NCBI RefSeq assembly: GCF_004358025.1
Contig: NZ_SMTL01000003.1
Span: forward strand, 675,594 to 739,593
Source: Rhizobium deserti
Lineage (GTDB): Bacteria; Pseudomonadota; Alphaproteobacteria; Rhizobiales; Rhizobiaceae
Length of the DNA stretch: 64,000 bases
Reading direction: 5' to 3'
Position numbers and translations under genes: made by a program. This document shows positions 35,978 to 46,187 of this stretch, piece after piece. The notes under the pieces are model-generated. The model ran no database searches. It was not told the origin of the DNA and worked only from the letters and a program-made list of their open reading frames with translations. Every line of letters begins with the position of its first letter. Position 1 is the stretch's first letter.

Positions 35978-38007
35978 GCTTTCCCGATCCTATCGCAGTT
36001 TTCCGGACCGAAGCTGCAGAGGTTTTGGAACAGATCGAGGCTGGCCTCCTCGATTTGAACGTCAATCTCGGCGATAAGGATCAGGTCGACGCCGTTTTCC
36101 GGGGACTGCATACGCTGAAGGGCTCGGGAGCCATGTTCGGGTTCGAAGCGCTGGCCGCCTTCACCCATCATTGCGAAACCGCATTCGACCGTGTGCGCAA
36201 GGGCGAGGTTCCGGCAACCCGGGAACTGGTGACGGCGGTTTTGGGGGCCAAGGATCACATGCGGGCACTGGTGGAAACCCCGACCGGTGACCACGAAGCG
36301 GCCAGCGAAGCGCTGCTGGCGACGCTTCGCCGCGCGGTGGAAGGTTCCGGCGACGGCTCTTCCGCCCCGCCTGCCGCGACGACCTCCCATACCCCGGCGG
36401 CTGTCGCTTCTGCCGCATCCGCACCAAAACAAATCCTCTACAAGATCCGTTTCAGCCTGCCGCAGAATGCCATGGCGAACGGTACCAATCCTTTGCCGCT
36501 TCTCGATGAGCTGGTCGATCTCGGCGAATGCCGCATTGTTGCGGATCGCTCCGCCATTCCCTCGCTCGACCAGCTGTTTCCCACCGACCTGCATATAGCC
36601 TGGGATGTGGAACTCCTCACCTCCCAGCCGCGCGCGGCCATCGAGGATGTGTTCATCTTCGTCATGGATGAGATGCAGCTGCAGATCGACGAAATCGAAA
36701 TCGCGGCGCCCGTAGCTGCAGCGGTCGCGACCGTAGCGAGCGCCGTCCAGCAACCGGTGCCGGTCGTGCAGCAGGCGCCGCCGCCTGCGCGCGCGGCATC
36801 GCCCGCTCCCACTGACGCCAAGCAGGCCAAGGCCGCCGAAAATGTCCGCGTCCCCGCCGAAAAGCTGGACGAGCTGATGGACCGGGTCGGCGAACTGGTG
36901 ATTGCCCAATCGCGCCTCAGCCAGCTGGCCGGCAGCAGCGGCGATCTCCAGCTGCGCGCCGTGTCCGAAGATGTGGAACGCCTGTCGGGCGAGCTTCGCG
37001 ATACCATGATGGTGCTGCGCATGGTGCCGGTCACCCAGCTTTTCGGCCGTTTCCGCCGCCTGGTTCATGACCTGTCCATTGAGACCGGCAAGGCGATCGA
37101 ACTGGTCATGGAAGGCGAAACCACCGAGGTCGACAAGAGCGTCATCGAACGCCTTGCCGATCCGCTCGTCCACCTGGTTCGCAATTCCTGCGACCACGGA
37201 CTGGAGACGCCCGAAGAACGGCTCGCGGCCGGCAAGCCCGAAGCGGGCCGCATCCTGCTTTCGGCCCGTCAGCAGGCCGGCGAAGTGATCATCACCATCA
37301 AGGACGATGGCCGCGGCATCAACAAGGAACGGGTCCGGGCGAAGGCCGAATCCTCCGGCCTCATCCCGGCCAATGCGAGCCTCAGCGACCAGGAACTCTA
37401 CCAGCTGATCTTCCAGCCGGGTTTTTCAACGGCGAGTCAGGTCACTAATCTGTCCGGCCGCGGCGTCGGCATGGATGTGGTCAAGCGCACCATCGACGCG
37501 CTGCGCGGCACGATCAATGTCGTCAGCCAGCCGGGGCAGGGCTCGGAAATCTCGCTCGCCATCCCGCTGACGCTCGCCATCATCGACGGCCTGCTGGTGC
37601 GGGTCGGCACCGGCCGCTACGTCATTCCCTTGTCGGCAGTGGAAGAATGCCTGGAACTGTCGGTGGAAGACGATATGCGCTCGCGCGGCCGCAGCTTCAT
37701 ATCGCTGCGTGACAGCCTCGTGCCCTTTATCCGCCTGCGTGATCTCTTCCGCACCGGCACGAAGCCCGATCCGTTCCAGAAGGTGGTTGTCACCTCGACC
37801 GGGTCGGAGCGCGTCGGTCTCGTGGTCGATCAGATCATTGGCGACCACCAGACGGTCATCAAGTCCATGTCGAAGCTGCATCACGACGTTGCCACCTTTT
37901 CCGGCGCCACCATTCTTGGAGATGGCGACGTGGCGCTGATCCTCGATGTCGGCCACCTGGTCGCTGAAGGACAACAACAGGAGGCGCATTTGCGCGCGGC
38001 GGGATGA
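35974..38007 (+). CDS. cheA: Chemotaxis histidine kinase CheA
   Basis: 677-residue soluble kinase with the five-domain layout. P1 Hpt with phosphoacceptor His46 in GLHTLKGSGAMFGF; a long Ala/Pro linker; a P2-like docking domain at about 150-245 (KIRFSLPQNAM...LHIAWDVELLTSQ); a second linker; P3 dimerisation at about 290-350 (VRVPAEKLDELMDRVGELV); P4 ATPase with N box HLVRNSCDHGLETPEER, G1 DDGRGIN and GRGVGMDVVKRTI; and P5 CheW-like at about 520-670. All catalytic motifs are intact. Overlaps cheY before it and cheW after it by four bases. Confidence 0.96.
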   Translation: MSFPDPIAVFRTEAAEVLEQIEAGLLDLNVNLGDKDQVDAVFRGLHTLKGSGAMFGFEALAAFTHHCETAFDRVRKGEVPATRELVTAVLGAKDHMRALVETPTGDHEAASEALLATLRRAVEGSGDGSSAPPAATTSHTPAAVASAASAPKQILYKIRFSLPQNAMANGTNPLPLLDELVDLGECRIVADRSAIPSLDQLFPTDLHIAWDVELLTSQPRAAIEDVFIFVMDEMQLQIDEIEIAAPVAAAVATVASAVQQPVPVVQQAPPPARAASPAPTDAKQAKAAENVRVPAEKLDELMDRVGELVIAQSRLSQLAGSSGDLQLRAVSEDVERLSGELRDTMMVLRMVPVTQLFGRFRRLVHDLSIETGKAIELVMEGETTEVDKSVIERLADPLVHLVRNSCDHGLETPEERLAAGKPEAGRILLSARQQAGEVIITIKDDGRGINKERVRAKAESSGLIPANASLSDQELYQLIFQPGFSTASQVTNLSGRGVGMDVVKRTIDALRGTINVVSQPGQGSEISLAIPLTLAIIDGLLVRVGTGRYVIPLSAVEECLELSVEDDMRSRGRSFISLRDSLVPFIRLRDLFRTGTKPDPFQKVVVTSTGSERVGLVVDQIIGDHQTVIKSMSKLHHDVATFSGATILGDGDVALILDVGHLVAEGQQQEAHLRAAG

Positions 38008-38519
38008 ACGAGGCCATCAGGAAAATCTCCGCTGAGGTCTGGAGCGGACGCGACGAGCTGGAAGTGCTCACCTTCGATATCGCCGGCGAGATGTTCGCGC
38101 TCGAGGCGTTCATCGTGCAGGAAATCCTTGATCTCCTGCCGGAAACCACGGTGCCGGGCGCCAAGGCCTTTGTCGGCAGCGTCATCAATTTCCGCGGCAA
38201 GGTTATTCCTCTCGCCGATATCCGGCTGGCTTTCGGTATGGAGGCCACCAAGCCGACGATCGATAGCCGGATTATCGTCATCCAACTGGAAATCGACGGT
38301 GAGAGCATGCTGACTGGCATCCGGACAGACAAGGTCCACGAGGTCACTACCTTGCTGCGATCGGCCGGAGAGCCGCCGCCGAGCGTCGGCATGCGCTGGC
38401 GGCCCGATTTTATCGACTGCCTGGTCAGGCGCGGAAGCGAGTTCATCATTCTTCCGAACCTGCAGGCGATTTTTACAGCACAGCACGACCATGCCGTGAG
38501 CAAAAGCTCGCACGGTTGA
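38004..38519 (+). CDS. cheW: Coupling protein CheW (first copy)
   Basis: 171-residue CheW with the SH3-like fold that links receptors to CheA. Visible elements are VLTFDIAGEMFALEAFIVQEIL, GSVINFRGKVIPLADIRLAFGM with the conserved NxRG/hydrophobic block, and TGIRTDKVHEV. It overlaps the cheA stop (ATGA). A second, divergent CheW lies in the same operon at 42205, so the cluster may use two coupling proteins for different receptors or array layers. Confidence 0.93.
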   Translation: MNEAIRKISAEVWSGRDELEVLTFDIAGEMFALEAFIVQEILDLLPETTVPGAKAFVGSVINFRGKVIPLADIRLAFGMEATKPTIDSRIIVIQLEIDGESMLTGIRTDKVHEVTTLLRSAGEPPPSVGMRWRPDFIDCLVRRGSEFIILPNLQAIFTAQHDHAVSKSSHG

Positions 38520-38543
38520 TGACATCCACGACGGAGACAGTAT

Positions 38544-40232
38544 ATGCGCGCCTCAATCAAGCTTAAGCTGGCTTCGGCTTTCGGCTTCATCATCGTAATG
38601 CTGGTTGTAACCGCCGGCTATGGCATTTTCAGCCTCGGCAATCTCAACGACACCTTGGAAAACGTTCTGCAGGGTCCGGCAATGCGCCTGAAGCTTGCTC
38701 AAACCCTCAACAACGACCAGTTGCAGCAGATCCGCCAGCAGAAGAATCTGCTTCTGGCCGCCAATCCCAGCGAGATGCAGGGATATATCGCCAAGAGCGA
38801 CGAAGCGCGGCGGGGCTTTGACGATACCTTCAAGGCAGTTGAGGCCCGCGCTACCGAACAGGGCAAGGCGCTGTGGGCGAAACTCGCGACACTGACCGCA
38901 GAATTCCGCAAACAGGACGACCATATCCGCACGCTGATGCTCGGCGGCGATGCAGCTGGCGCCTTGAAGGTGTCCATCAATGAAGCTCGGACCGTCACCA
39001 ATGATATCGACGCGCTGCTTTCCGACGTCGTGAAGCTTGAAGAAGGTCGCCTCACCGCGGCCGACGATCAGGCGGATGCCGATTATGCCCAGACCCGGAT
39101 GATCATGATGGCGGTTGCCGCAGGCGCCTTCATTGTTGCAGCCCTGGCTGCCTTCTGGATCGCCATGAGCATCAGCAAGGGTCTGCGTAGCGCGGTTCAG
39201 GCCGTGCAGAACGTTTCCGACGGTGACCTGACCCGATTTGCCCCCGTCACCAGCAAGGACGAGATCGGCGAGCTGCTCGGATATGTCAACACGATGATCG
39301 AGCGCCTGCGCGGTGTAGTCGGCGATGCGCTTGCCGCCTCCGACAACGTGTCTTCCGGCAGCCAGGAGCTGTCCGCCAGCGCCGAACAGCTTTCCCAAGG
39401 CGCCACGGAACAGGCATCGTCTGCCGAAGAAGCCTCTGCGTCGATGGAAGAAATGGCCGCCAACATCAAGCAGAATGCCGACAACGCTGCCCAGACCGAA
39501 AAGATCGCTCGCCAGTCTTCGCGCGACGCCGAAGCGTCCGGCCAGGCCGTCGGCCGTGCCGTCGGAGCGATGCGTACGATCGCGGAAAAGATCTCGATCG
39601 TCCAGGAAATTGCCCGCCAGACCGATCTGCTCGCTTTGAACGCTGCCGTGGAAGCAGCCCGAGCGGGCGAACATGGAAAGGGATTTGCGGTCGTCGCCTC
39701 CGAAGTGCGCAAGCTCGCCGAACGCTCGCAGGCCGCCGCCGCCGAGATCAGCACGCTTTCGGGCGGCACCGTCCAGGTGGCGACCGAAGCCGGCGAAATG
39801 CTCAACAGGCTCGTACCCGACATTCAAAAGACGGCCGAACTGGTTTCCGAAATCTCGGCAGCCTGCCGCGAGCAGGATATCGGCGCCAGCCAGATCAACG
39901 AGGCCATCCAGCAGCTCGACAAGGTGACGCAGCAGAATGCCGGCGCATCGGAACAGATGTCGGCAACCTCGGAAGAACTCGCATCGCAGGCGGAAGAGCT
40001 GCAAGCGTCGATCGCTTTCTTCCGGGTCGAGCAATCCGGCGCCAAACAGCCGAAGCGCGCCCCTGCTACGAAGCTTGTCGCCAAGCCTGCGCCCATGAGC
40101 CGTCCCGTGCCGCAGGCCCGCAGGCCGGACCAGTCGGTCATGGCCCAGCAGGCCCGCGCGAAGGGTTTTGCTCTCGACATGTCTATGGGTGGGCCGGACG
40201 CCGACGACGCGGATTTCCGTGAAAGCGCCTGA
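38544..40232 (+). CDS. Methyl-accepting chemotaxis protein (transmembrane)
   Basis: 562-residue receptor. TM1 at about residues 8-30, a periplasmic four-helix-bundle-like region of about 155 residues, TM2 at about 189-212, one HAMP ([21 protein letters not shown]), then the cytoplasmic signalling hairpin with the tip [23 protein letters not shown] near residue 365. The tail ends [25 protein letters not shown], shared with the next MCP, and lacks the usual aromatic CheR/CheB-tether pentapeptide. Lies 24 bp after cheW. The ligand is unknown. Confidence 0.93.
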   Translation: MRASIKLKLASAFGFIIVMLVVTAGYGIFSLGNLNDTLENVLQGPAMRLKLAQTLNNDQLQQIRQQKNLLLAANPSEMQGYIAKSDEARRGFDDTFKAVEARATEQGKALWAKLATLTAEFRKQDDHIRTLMLGGDAAGALKVSINEARTVTNDIDALLSDVVKLEEGRLTAADDQADADYAQTRMIMMAVAAGAFIVAALAAFWIAMSISKGLRSAVQAVQNVSDGDLTRFAPVTSKDEIGELLGYVNTMIERLRGVVGDALAASDNVSSGSQELSASAEQLSQGATEQASSAEEASASMEEMAANIKQNADNAAQTEKIARQSSRDAEASGQAVGRAVGAMRTIAEKISIVQEIARQTDLLALNAAVEAARAGEHGKGFAVVASEVRKLAERSQAAAAEISTLSGGTVQVATEAGEMLNRLVPDIQKTAELVSEISAACREQDIGASQINEAIQQLDKVTQQNAGASEQMSATSEELASQAEELQASIAFFRVEQSGAKQPKRAPATKLVAKPAPMSRPVPQARRPDQSVMAQQARAKGFALDMSMGGPDADDADFRESA

Positions 40233-42030
40233 CGCCGGAAAATGATCTTGCCTGGAAGTATCCCTGAGATTGGCGAATAAAAAGCCTGAGGAAGAACGTC
40301 ATGAGACTTACGATCAAATCTAAACTGATGGCTGCCTTCGGCACGATCCTCGCCTTGATGCTGGTGATCGGCGGATACGGTCTTTACGAGCTCCACAAGT
40401 CGAGCGCCATGCTGCATGAGGTTATTTCGGGGCCGGTTGCCCGGCAGGCCAATGCCCTCGGCATGAGCAATAACCAGAGGCAGATCGCCCGCTCGCAGCT
40501 GGAACTCGTCAATGCGACGAGCCCGGAGGAATTCCGTACTTATGCCGCGGCCGGCGACGAGAGCCTGAAGCAGTTGATCGATAGCGCGCAATGGGCAAGC
40601 CAGGCAGCCCAGACGGAAGGCGGCAAGAAGGCCTATGCCGAGATCGTCGGCATGGCCAGGGAGATCGGCCGTGTCGGCGAGCGGATGCGCTCGGTTGCGC
40701 AGACTGGCGACAAGACAGGCGCTCTCAACATCTACAAATCCGAGATCATGGTGCTGATGCAGAAGGTCGAGACCTTGCTTGAGGCCCGCCTGCAGACCAA
40801 CCGCCAGCAGATGACGGACGCGGAAGAAACCGAGGCCAAGAGCTTTGCTATGACGCAAATGCTGGTCATTTCCGGCTTGGCAATCGCGCTGTTGATTGGC
40901 GGCGTGGCAGCATTCCTCATCCTGCGCAGCATTGGTCGTGGGCTCAAGAGCATCCAGACGGCCGCCGATGCGATTGCGGTCGGCAATCTCAACCAGAAGA
41001 TCGAGGTCGCTTCCAACGACGAACTCAAGGATGTCATCGACAAGGTAAATGTCATGGCGGCCAACCTGCGCAACACTGCGATGGTCGCCGATCGCATCGC
41101 CGCCGGCGATCTGAAGGTCGAGGTCCAGCCGCTCTCCGACCAGGACGTGCTCGGCATTTCCATGCGCAACATGGTGACCAACCTGCGCGCGACCGCCGAT
41201 GTCGCCGACCGCATCGCGGCGGGCGACCTGCGCATCGCGCCGAAGCCGCTGTCCGAGAAGGACGTGCTCGGCATTTCGCTGCTCAGCATGGTGGAACGTC
41301 TGCGCGGCGTGGTTGCCGATGCACTGACCGCCTCCGACAACGTATCCTCCGGCAGCCACCAGCTTTCGGCCGGGTCCGAGCAGCTTTCCCAGGGCGCCAC
41401 CGAACAGGCAGCATCGGCCGAAGAGGCATCCGCCTCGATGGAGCAGATGGCCGCCAACATCAAGCAGAATGCCGACAATGCCGCCCAGACGGAAAAGATC
41501 GCCCGCCAGTCTTCGCGCGACGCCGAAGCCTCCGGCCAAGCCGTCGCCCGCGCCGTCAGCGCCATGAAAACCATTGCCGACAAGATCTCCATCGTCCAGG
41601 AGATCGCCCGCCAGACCGACCTGCTCGCGCTCAACGCCGCCGTGGAAGCGGCCCGCGCCGGCGAGCATGGCCGCGGTTTTGCGGTCGTCGCCTCGGAAGT
41701 CCGCAAGCTGGCTGAACGCAGCCAGACGGCCGCGGCTGAAATCAGCGCCCTGTCGGGCGAAACGGTGCAGATCGCCGCCAATGCCGGCGACATGCTCAAC
41801 CGCCTGGTCCCCGACATCCAGAAGACGGCCGAACTGGTATCCGAAATCTCGGCCGCCTGCCGCGAGCAGGATATCGGCGCCTCCCAGATCAACGAAGCGA
41901 TCCAGCAGCTCGACAAGGTCATCCAGCAGAATGCCGGCGCTTCCGAGGAAATGTCGAGCACGTCCGAAGAGCTTGCCGCCCAGGCGGAAGAATTGCAGGC
42001 CTCCATCGCCTTTTTCCGGGTCGATCGCAG
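39350..42030 (+). repeat. Near-identical signalling-domain repeat shared by the two MCP genes
   Basis: The coding stretch for the cytoplasmic signalling domain in the first MCP (about 39350-40030) recurs in the second (about 41340-42020). Most residues are identical over some 225 positions, whereas the N-terminal sensor halves differ. This suggests duplication followed by sensor exchange or continuing gene conversion. Confidence 0.8.
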
Positions 42031-42205
42031 CAGCGAAAGCCAGCGGCCAGTGACCACCCAGCCCGGCCGCCCTGTCTTGAACCCGGCAAAGCCGCGGGCC
42101 AACCACACAGTTCCGGCCCAGCAGGCGCGCGTCCGTGGCTTCGCCCTCGACATGTCCATGGGCGGCCCGGATCAGGATGACAACGATTTCCGGGAGAGCG
42201 CGTAA
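40301..42205 (+). CDS. Methyl-accepting chemotaxis protein with HAMP array
   Basis: 634-residue receptor. TM1 at about 9-30, periplasmic ligand region to about 185, TM2 at about 187-207, then three successive HAMP units: [42 protein letters not shown] and [24 protein letters not shown], giving a poly-HAMP linker before the signalling hairpin (tip [22 protein letters not shown] near residue 440). It has the same tail as the first MCP ([12 protein letters not shown]...DFRESA). HAMP arrays are common in soluble or oxygen-type receptors and lengthen the coiled coil between membrane and array. TAATG overlap with the second cheW. Confidence 0.93.
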   Translation: MRLTIKSKLMAAFGTILALMLVIGGYGLYELHKSSAMLHEVISGPVARQANALGMSNNQRQIARSQLELVNATSPEEFRTYAAAGDESLKQLIDSAQWASQAAQTEGGKKAYAEIVGMAREIGRVGERMRSVAQTGDKTGALNIYKSEIMVLMQKVETLLEARLQTNRQQMTDAEETEAKSFAMTQMLVISGLAIALLIGGVAAFLILRSIGRGLKSIQTAADAIAVGNLNQKIEVASNDELKDVIDKVNVMAANLRNTAMVADRIAAGDLKVEVQPLSDQDVLGISMRNMVTNLRATADVADRIAAGDLRIAPKPLSEKDVLGISLLSMVERLRGVVADALTASDNVSSGSHQLSAGSEQLSQGATEQAASAEEASASMEQMAANIKQNADNAAQTEKIARQSSRDAEASGQAVARAVSAMKTIADKISIVQEIARQTDLLALNAAVEAARAGEHGRGFAVVASEVRKLAERSQTAAAEISALSGETVQIAANAGDMLNRLVPDIQKTAELVSEISAACREQDIGASQINEAIQQLDKVIQQNAGASEEMSSTSEELAAQAEELQASIAFFRVDRSSESQRPVTTQPGRPVLNPAKPRANHTVPAQQARVRGFALDMSMGGPDQDDNDFRESA

Positions 42206-42693
42206 TGGCTGTTTCCGTTGAATCCCAATATGTCACCTTCAGCCTGGGCGAGGAGATCTTTGCCGTTCCCGTTTCGGTCGTGCGGGAAATCCTTGACCAT
42301 GAGGAGCCGTTCAAGATCCCCCATGGCCCGGATTATCTTCTGGGACTGCGCGACGTGCGCGGCCACGGCATACCGGTCATCGACCTTCGCCTGCGGCTCG
42401 GCATGAACAGGACGGTGAAGACGCCGCATACGCGTATCCTCGTGCTCGACGTTCCGGTGGCCGATCGCGTCCTGGCGCTGGGCTTGGTCGCCGACCGCGT
42501 CTTCGAGGTCGTGCCCTTCCGGGCCGAGCAGGTGGAAACCGCGCCCGATATCGGCATCCGCTGGCGCTCCGATTACATCGCCGGCGTGGTGCGCCGGGAT
42601 GTCGGCTTCGTGGTGATCATCGACCTTGCCCGGCTGTTTTCGGATTCGGGCCCCGCGCTCGCCCATGTCGGACCGTCGGCGCAGGTGGCCTGA
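42205..42693 (+). CDS. cheW: Coupling protein CheW (second copy)
   Basis: 162-residue CheW-domain protein: YVTFSLGEEIFAVPVSVVREIL, DYLLGLRDVRGHGIPVIDLRLRLGM, LGLVADRVFEV and IRWRSDYIAGVVRRDVGFVVIIDLARLF. It is clearly different in sequence from the first CheW of this operon. The ATG shares its A with the preceding MCP stop (TAATG). Fifty-four bases separate its stop from the likely cheR start. Confidence 0.93.
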   Translation: MAVSVESQYVTFSLGEEIFAVPVSVVREILDHEEPFKIPHGPDYLLGLRDVRGHGIPVIDLRLRLGMNRTVKTPHTRILVLDVPVADRVLALGLVADRVFEVVPFRAEQVETAPDIGIRWRSDYIAGVVRRDVGFVVIIDLARLFSDSGPALAHVGPSAQVA

Positions 42694-42747
42694 CATTCAA
42701 CCCTGGCAGCAGCCCGAGCTGAACATTTGAGACCTGTGGAGACGCGC

Positions 42748-43605
42748 GTGGGATTGGCAATGACAAGCCAGCCGCTGGACGACCGGCTGAGCAAGCGCAA
42801 TTTCGATATGCTGTCGAAATATATCTACGACTACAGTGGCATAAAGATGCCGGAGAACAAGATGACCATGCTAGAGGGTCGCCTTCGCCGGCGCCTTCGG
42901 GTCACCGGTGCGACGAGCTTCGACAACTATTGCGACTATCTGTTCAACCAGGGCGGCCTCGAAACCGAGGACATTTACCTGATCGACGCAGTCACCACCA
43001 ACAAGACCGACTTCTTCCGCGAGCCCAAGCATTTCGAATACATGACGAAGATGGCGCTTCCGGACATTGTCGCGTCCGGGCCGGAGCGTCGCATACGCAC
43101 CTGGAGTTCGGCATGCTCCACGGGTGCCGAGCCCTATACCATGGCCATGGTCATGTCCGAATTCCTCGCCGCCTCGGCACCGGACCGGGACTATTTTGTG
43201 CTGGCCACCGATCTTTCGACCGACGTCCTGCAAAAGGCAAAGCGCGGCATCTACCAGAAGGAGCTGCTGCAGCCCGTTCCGCCGGAGATGATGCGCAAAT
43301 ATGTGATGCGCTCGACCAACAACAAAAGTGGCGACATGCGCATCACGCCGAAACTGCGCTCTAAGGTGGGCTTTGCGCGCCTGAACCTGATGGACGACAA
43401 ATATCCGGTCGGCGATCCGATGCACATCATCTTCTGCCGCAATGTTCTCATCTACTTCGACAAGCCGACGCAGCAGCATGTGCTGACACGGCTCTGCGAT
43501 TGCTTGGCGCCGGGTGGCTATCTGTTCATCGGCCATTCCGAAAGCGTCACCGGGCTCAACCTGCCGGTCACCCAGGTGGCCAATACTGTCTTCAAACGGA
43601 TGTAA
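42748..43605 (+). CDS. cheR: Chemotaxis protein methyltransferase CheR
   Basis: About 285 residues. An N-terminal helical domain (RNFDMLSKYIYDYSGIKMPENKMTMLEGRLRRRLR) is followed by the methyltransferase domain with KTDFFREPKHFEYM, SSACSTGAEPYTMAMVM (SAM-binding glycine-rich loop) and IIFCRNVLIYFD. It methylates receptor glutamates using SAM. Start: GTG at 42748 has a GGAG six bases upstream; ATG at 42760 is the alternative and lacks a well-placed site. Located directly before cheB, its functional opposite. Confidence 0.93.
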   Translation: MGLAMTSQPLDDRLSKRNFDMLSKYIYDYSGIKMPENKMTMLEGRLRRRLRVTGATSFDNYCDYLFNQGGLETEDIYLIDAVTTNKTDFFREPKHFEYMTKMALPDIVASGPERRIRTWSSACSTGAEPYTMAMVMSEFLAASAPDRDYFVLATDLSTDVLQKAKRGIYQKELLQPVPPEMMRKYVMRSTNNKSGDMRITPKLRSKVGFARLNLMDDKYPVGDPMHIIFCRNVLIYFDKPTQQHVLTRLCDCLAPGGYLFIGHSESVTGLNLPVTQVANTVFKRM

Positions 43606-43608
43606 TCC

Positions 43609-44694
43609 ATGCCCGGCAAGATCCGCGTCCTGATCATCGACGACTCCGCCAGTGTCCGGCAGGTCTTGAGCGCGGTCCTTTCCGCCGATCCCGAGATTGA
43701 GGTCATGGGGGTCGCCAATGATCCCTTCATGGCCGCCCGCAAGATCCGCGAGGAGATACCGGACGTCATCACGCTGGACGTGGAAATGCCGCAGATGGAC
43801 GGCATTACCTTCCTGCGCAAGCTGATGGCGCAGCATCCGATCCCGGTGGTGATGTGTTCGTCTTTGACCGAAAGCGGTTCGGAAACCCTGATGCAGGCGC
43901 TGGAAGCGGGTGCGGTCGACATTATTCTCAAGCCGAAGATCGGCGCTGCGGACCATCTGGCGGAAGCCGCCGAACAGATCTGCACCGCTGTCAAGGGCGC
44001 GGCCCGGGCGCGTGTCCGCCGGTTGCGGCCTTCCCGGCAGACGGAAGGATCGACCACGGCCAAGCTGACGGCCGATGCGGTGCTGCCGCCGCCGACCAGA
44101 ACCGGCGCCATGGCCAAGACCACCGAAATGGTCGTCTGCGTCGGCGCCTCCACCGGCGGAACCGAGGCCCTGCGCGAACTGCTCGAAGCGCTGCCGGCCA
44201 ACTCGCCGGGCATGGTGATCGTCCAGCACATGCCGGAAAAGTTCACCGCCGCCTTCGCTAAACGGCTCAACGGCCTTTGTCAGGTCGAGGTCAAGGAAGC
44301 CGTGGACGGCGATCCGGTGCTGCGCGGGCATGTGCTGATCGCACCGGGCGACAAGCACATGCTGCTGGAACGCAAGGGCGCACGCTATGTGGTTTCCTTG
44401 CGGGCCGGCCCGCTGGTCAGCCGCCACCGTCCGTCGGTGGACGTGCTTTTTCGTTCCGCGGCGCGCTCGGCCGGCGTCAATGCCATGGGCGTGATCATGA
44501 CCGGCATGGGCGACGACGGCGCCCGCGGCATGAACGAAATGCACGAGACGGGTGCCTATACGCTGGCCCAGGACGAGGCGACATCCGTGGTTTTCGGCAT
44601 GCCCAAGGAAGCGATCGCCCATGGCGGCGTCGACAAGGTCGTGCCGCTCGAGCAGATCGCCCGCGAAATCCTCGCCGCCGACAAGCGAAGGTAG
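43609..44694 (+). CDS. cheB: Chemotaxis response regulator methylesterase CheB
   Basis: 361-residue protein, receiver plus methylesterase. Receiver: DDSASVRQ (acidic residues 11-12), phosphoacceptor Asp57 in [11 protein letters not shown], Lys108 in ILKPK. Esterase catalytic triad: Ser181 in [10 protein letters not shown], His207 in VQHMPEKFT and an Asp in [11 protein letters not shown] near residue 302. It removes methyl groups added by CheR and may deamidate receptors, since no CheD gene is seen. Last gene of the cluster; three bases after cheR. Confidence 0.96.
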   Translation: MPGKIRVLIIDDSASVRQVLSAVLSADPEIEVMGVANDPFMAARKIREEIPDVITLDVEMPQMDGITFLRKLMAQHPIPVVMCSSLTESGSETLMQALEAGAVDIILKPKIGAADHLAEAAEQICTAVKGAARARVRRLRPSRQTEGSTTAKLTADAVLPPPTRTGAMAKTTEMVVCVGASTGGTEALRELLEALPANSPGMVIVQHMPEKFTAAFAKRLNGLCQVEVKEAVDGDPVLRGHVLIAPGDKHMLLERKGARYVVSLRAGPLVSRHRPSVDVLFRSAARSAGVNAMGVIMTGMGDDGARGMNEMHETGAYTLAQDEATSVVFGMPKEAIAHGGVDKVVPLEQIAREILAADKRR

Positions 44695-44791
44695 ATCGCA
44701 CTTGAACGTGGGCGGCGGCTGTGCCTTCTCGCTCGAAAGGGGCAGGCAGGAAAAGCGGCTGGATCTGCCACCTTTCCGACGACGAAAGCCT

Positions 44792-45025
44792 CTACGAGGC
44801 CGTGAAGGTTACCTTCACGCCACGCTGCCGAAAATACGCCTGCATCAGTTTTCTGCCGGACCGATTGTTCTGCACCAGTCGGGCGGGATCGAACTCGGCT
44901 TCTTTCAAGCCTTCGCGCATCAAGGCCGCCTTGAGCGTGGCAATGTGCAGGTCGATGTCGGCATTATCCGCCTGCAGCGATTCATAAATACGGTTGGTTG
45001 CGTCTGCTACGGTAGGGTCGCTCAC
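44792..45025 (-). CDS. Small conserved-looking protein of unknown function
   Basis: 77-residue helical protein (VSDPTVADATNRIYESLQADNADIDLHIATLKAAL...REGLKEAEFDPARLVQ), ending in a basic stretch NRSGRKLMQAYFRQRGVKVTF. GTG at 45025 follows GGAG with a seven-base spacer and is preferred to the upstream ATG, which gives an unusual N-terminus. I do not recognise the family. It is read convergently toward cheB and is not part of the chemosensory operon. Confidence 0.6.
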   Translation of the reverse strand: MSDPTVADATNRIYESLQADNADIDLHIATLKAALMREGLKEAEFDPARLVQNNRSGRKLMQAYFRQRGVKVTFTAS

Positions 45026-45189
45026 GATGATACTCCGATGCGGGGTTTCGCTGGCACTAGCATGTCTTTCGCCTTTGCCAAACATAACAATCCTGACTTG
45101 TCTGGTTTGGCGGCTGCTGTCTTGACGCCGGGACGCTGAAGCGATTGCGGGCCATTCCTGGCAGGTTCTCCGTGACTAATCGTTAGATC

Positions 45190-46092
45190 CTATTCCGCCA
45201 CATATGCGGCCAGTTCCTCCGGCGCTCCCGTGGGAAAGGCCTCCTTCAGATAATCAAGGAAGGCGGAGACGCGGGCGCTGAGCAGCCGTCGCGTCGGATA
45301 AAGGGCCCAAAGCCGTGTTTCCGGTCCATCGATATCTCCCCAATGAACCAGCCTGCCTGCAGCAAGATCCCGGCTGACCAGGGATATGGGAAGCCGCGCC
45401 GCGCCGACGCCCATCCGCACGGCGTCCCGCACCATGGTCAGGGAAGACAGGCAGAGAACCGGATCAACGGTGATTTCTGCTTGCCCCTCGGCAGTTGTCA
45501 TCGTCCAGGTCCTTGCCTGATCCGGTGAGCCGCGCACGACGACAGGCACCACCGCGCCCTTTGCCGGGCGCGCGATCGTCGGGCTTGCCACGATCACCAG
45601 GGCGTCGCGCAGAAAAGCGCGCCCGACAAGGCTTTCGTCCGGATCCGGATTGACCCGGATCACCAGATCATAGCCTTCCTCCACCATGTCCACGGCGCGA
45701 TCTTCCGTGATGATTTCCAGGCGTACCTCCGGATATTGCATGGCAAATCCCGCCCCCAGCTTGCCCATGGCCGTCTGGGAAAACAGCAATGGCGCGCTGA
45801 TCCGCAACCTGCCCCGCGGCCGGTTGCTGCCCGATGCGATGGCTGCCGCCGTCTCGTCCAGTTCGGTCAGCAATGCGCCCGCCCGCTCAAAAAGCGCCCG
45901 CCCCTCCTCTGTCAGCTTCAACATCCGCGCGCCTCGCTCGAAGAGGCGCAGGCCAAGGCCCGCCTCGAGTTCCGCCACCCGGCGCGAGAGCGTGGCCTTT
46001 GGGCGTCCCGTCGCGCGGGCGGCGCGGCCAAACCCGCCATGGCGCGAAACGGTGACGAAATCGGCAAGAGCAAGCAGGTCCATCTGTTCCAC
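45190..46092 (-). CDS. LysR-family transcriptional regulator
   Basis: 300-residue LysR-type regulator. Helix-turn-helix at about residues 9-65 (DLLALADFVTVSRHGGFGRAARATGRPKATLSRRVAELEAGLGLRLFERG), then a periplasmic-binding-protein-like effector domain from about 95 (RLRISAPLLFSQ, with PEVRLEIITEDRAVDMVEEGYDLVIR). It is divergent from an NmrA-like gene with a 95-bp spacer, the classical arrangement for local control. The inducer is unknown. Confidence 0.9.
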   Translation of the reverse strand: MEQMDLLALADFVTVSRHGGFGRAARATGRPKATLSRRVAELEAGLGLRLFERGARMLKLTEEGRALFERAGALLTELDETAAAIASGSNRPRGRLRISAPLLFSQTAMGKLGAGFAMQYPEVRLEIITEDRAVDMVEEGYDLVIRVNPDPDESLVGRAFLRDALVIVASPTIARPAKGAVVPVVVRGSPDQARTWTMTTAEGQAEITVDPVLCLSSLTMVRDAVRMGVGAARLPISLVSRDLAAGRLVHWGDIDGPETRLWALYPTRRLLSARVSAFLDYLKEAFPTGAPEELAAYVAE

Positions 46093-46187
46093 CTCTGAGA
46101 CAGCGAGTCCAGATTAAGCGTCTATTGGATCATCCATGGACCGGCCATATTCGGGTTGTCAACAATGACCAACCCGGAGACATGCAA

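Noticed and set aside
39824..42106. Very long minus-strand reading frame (760 codons) across the second MCP gene.
   Set aside because: It mirrors the MCP coding sequence, is low in complexity and has no ribosome site.
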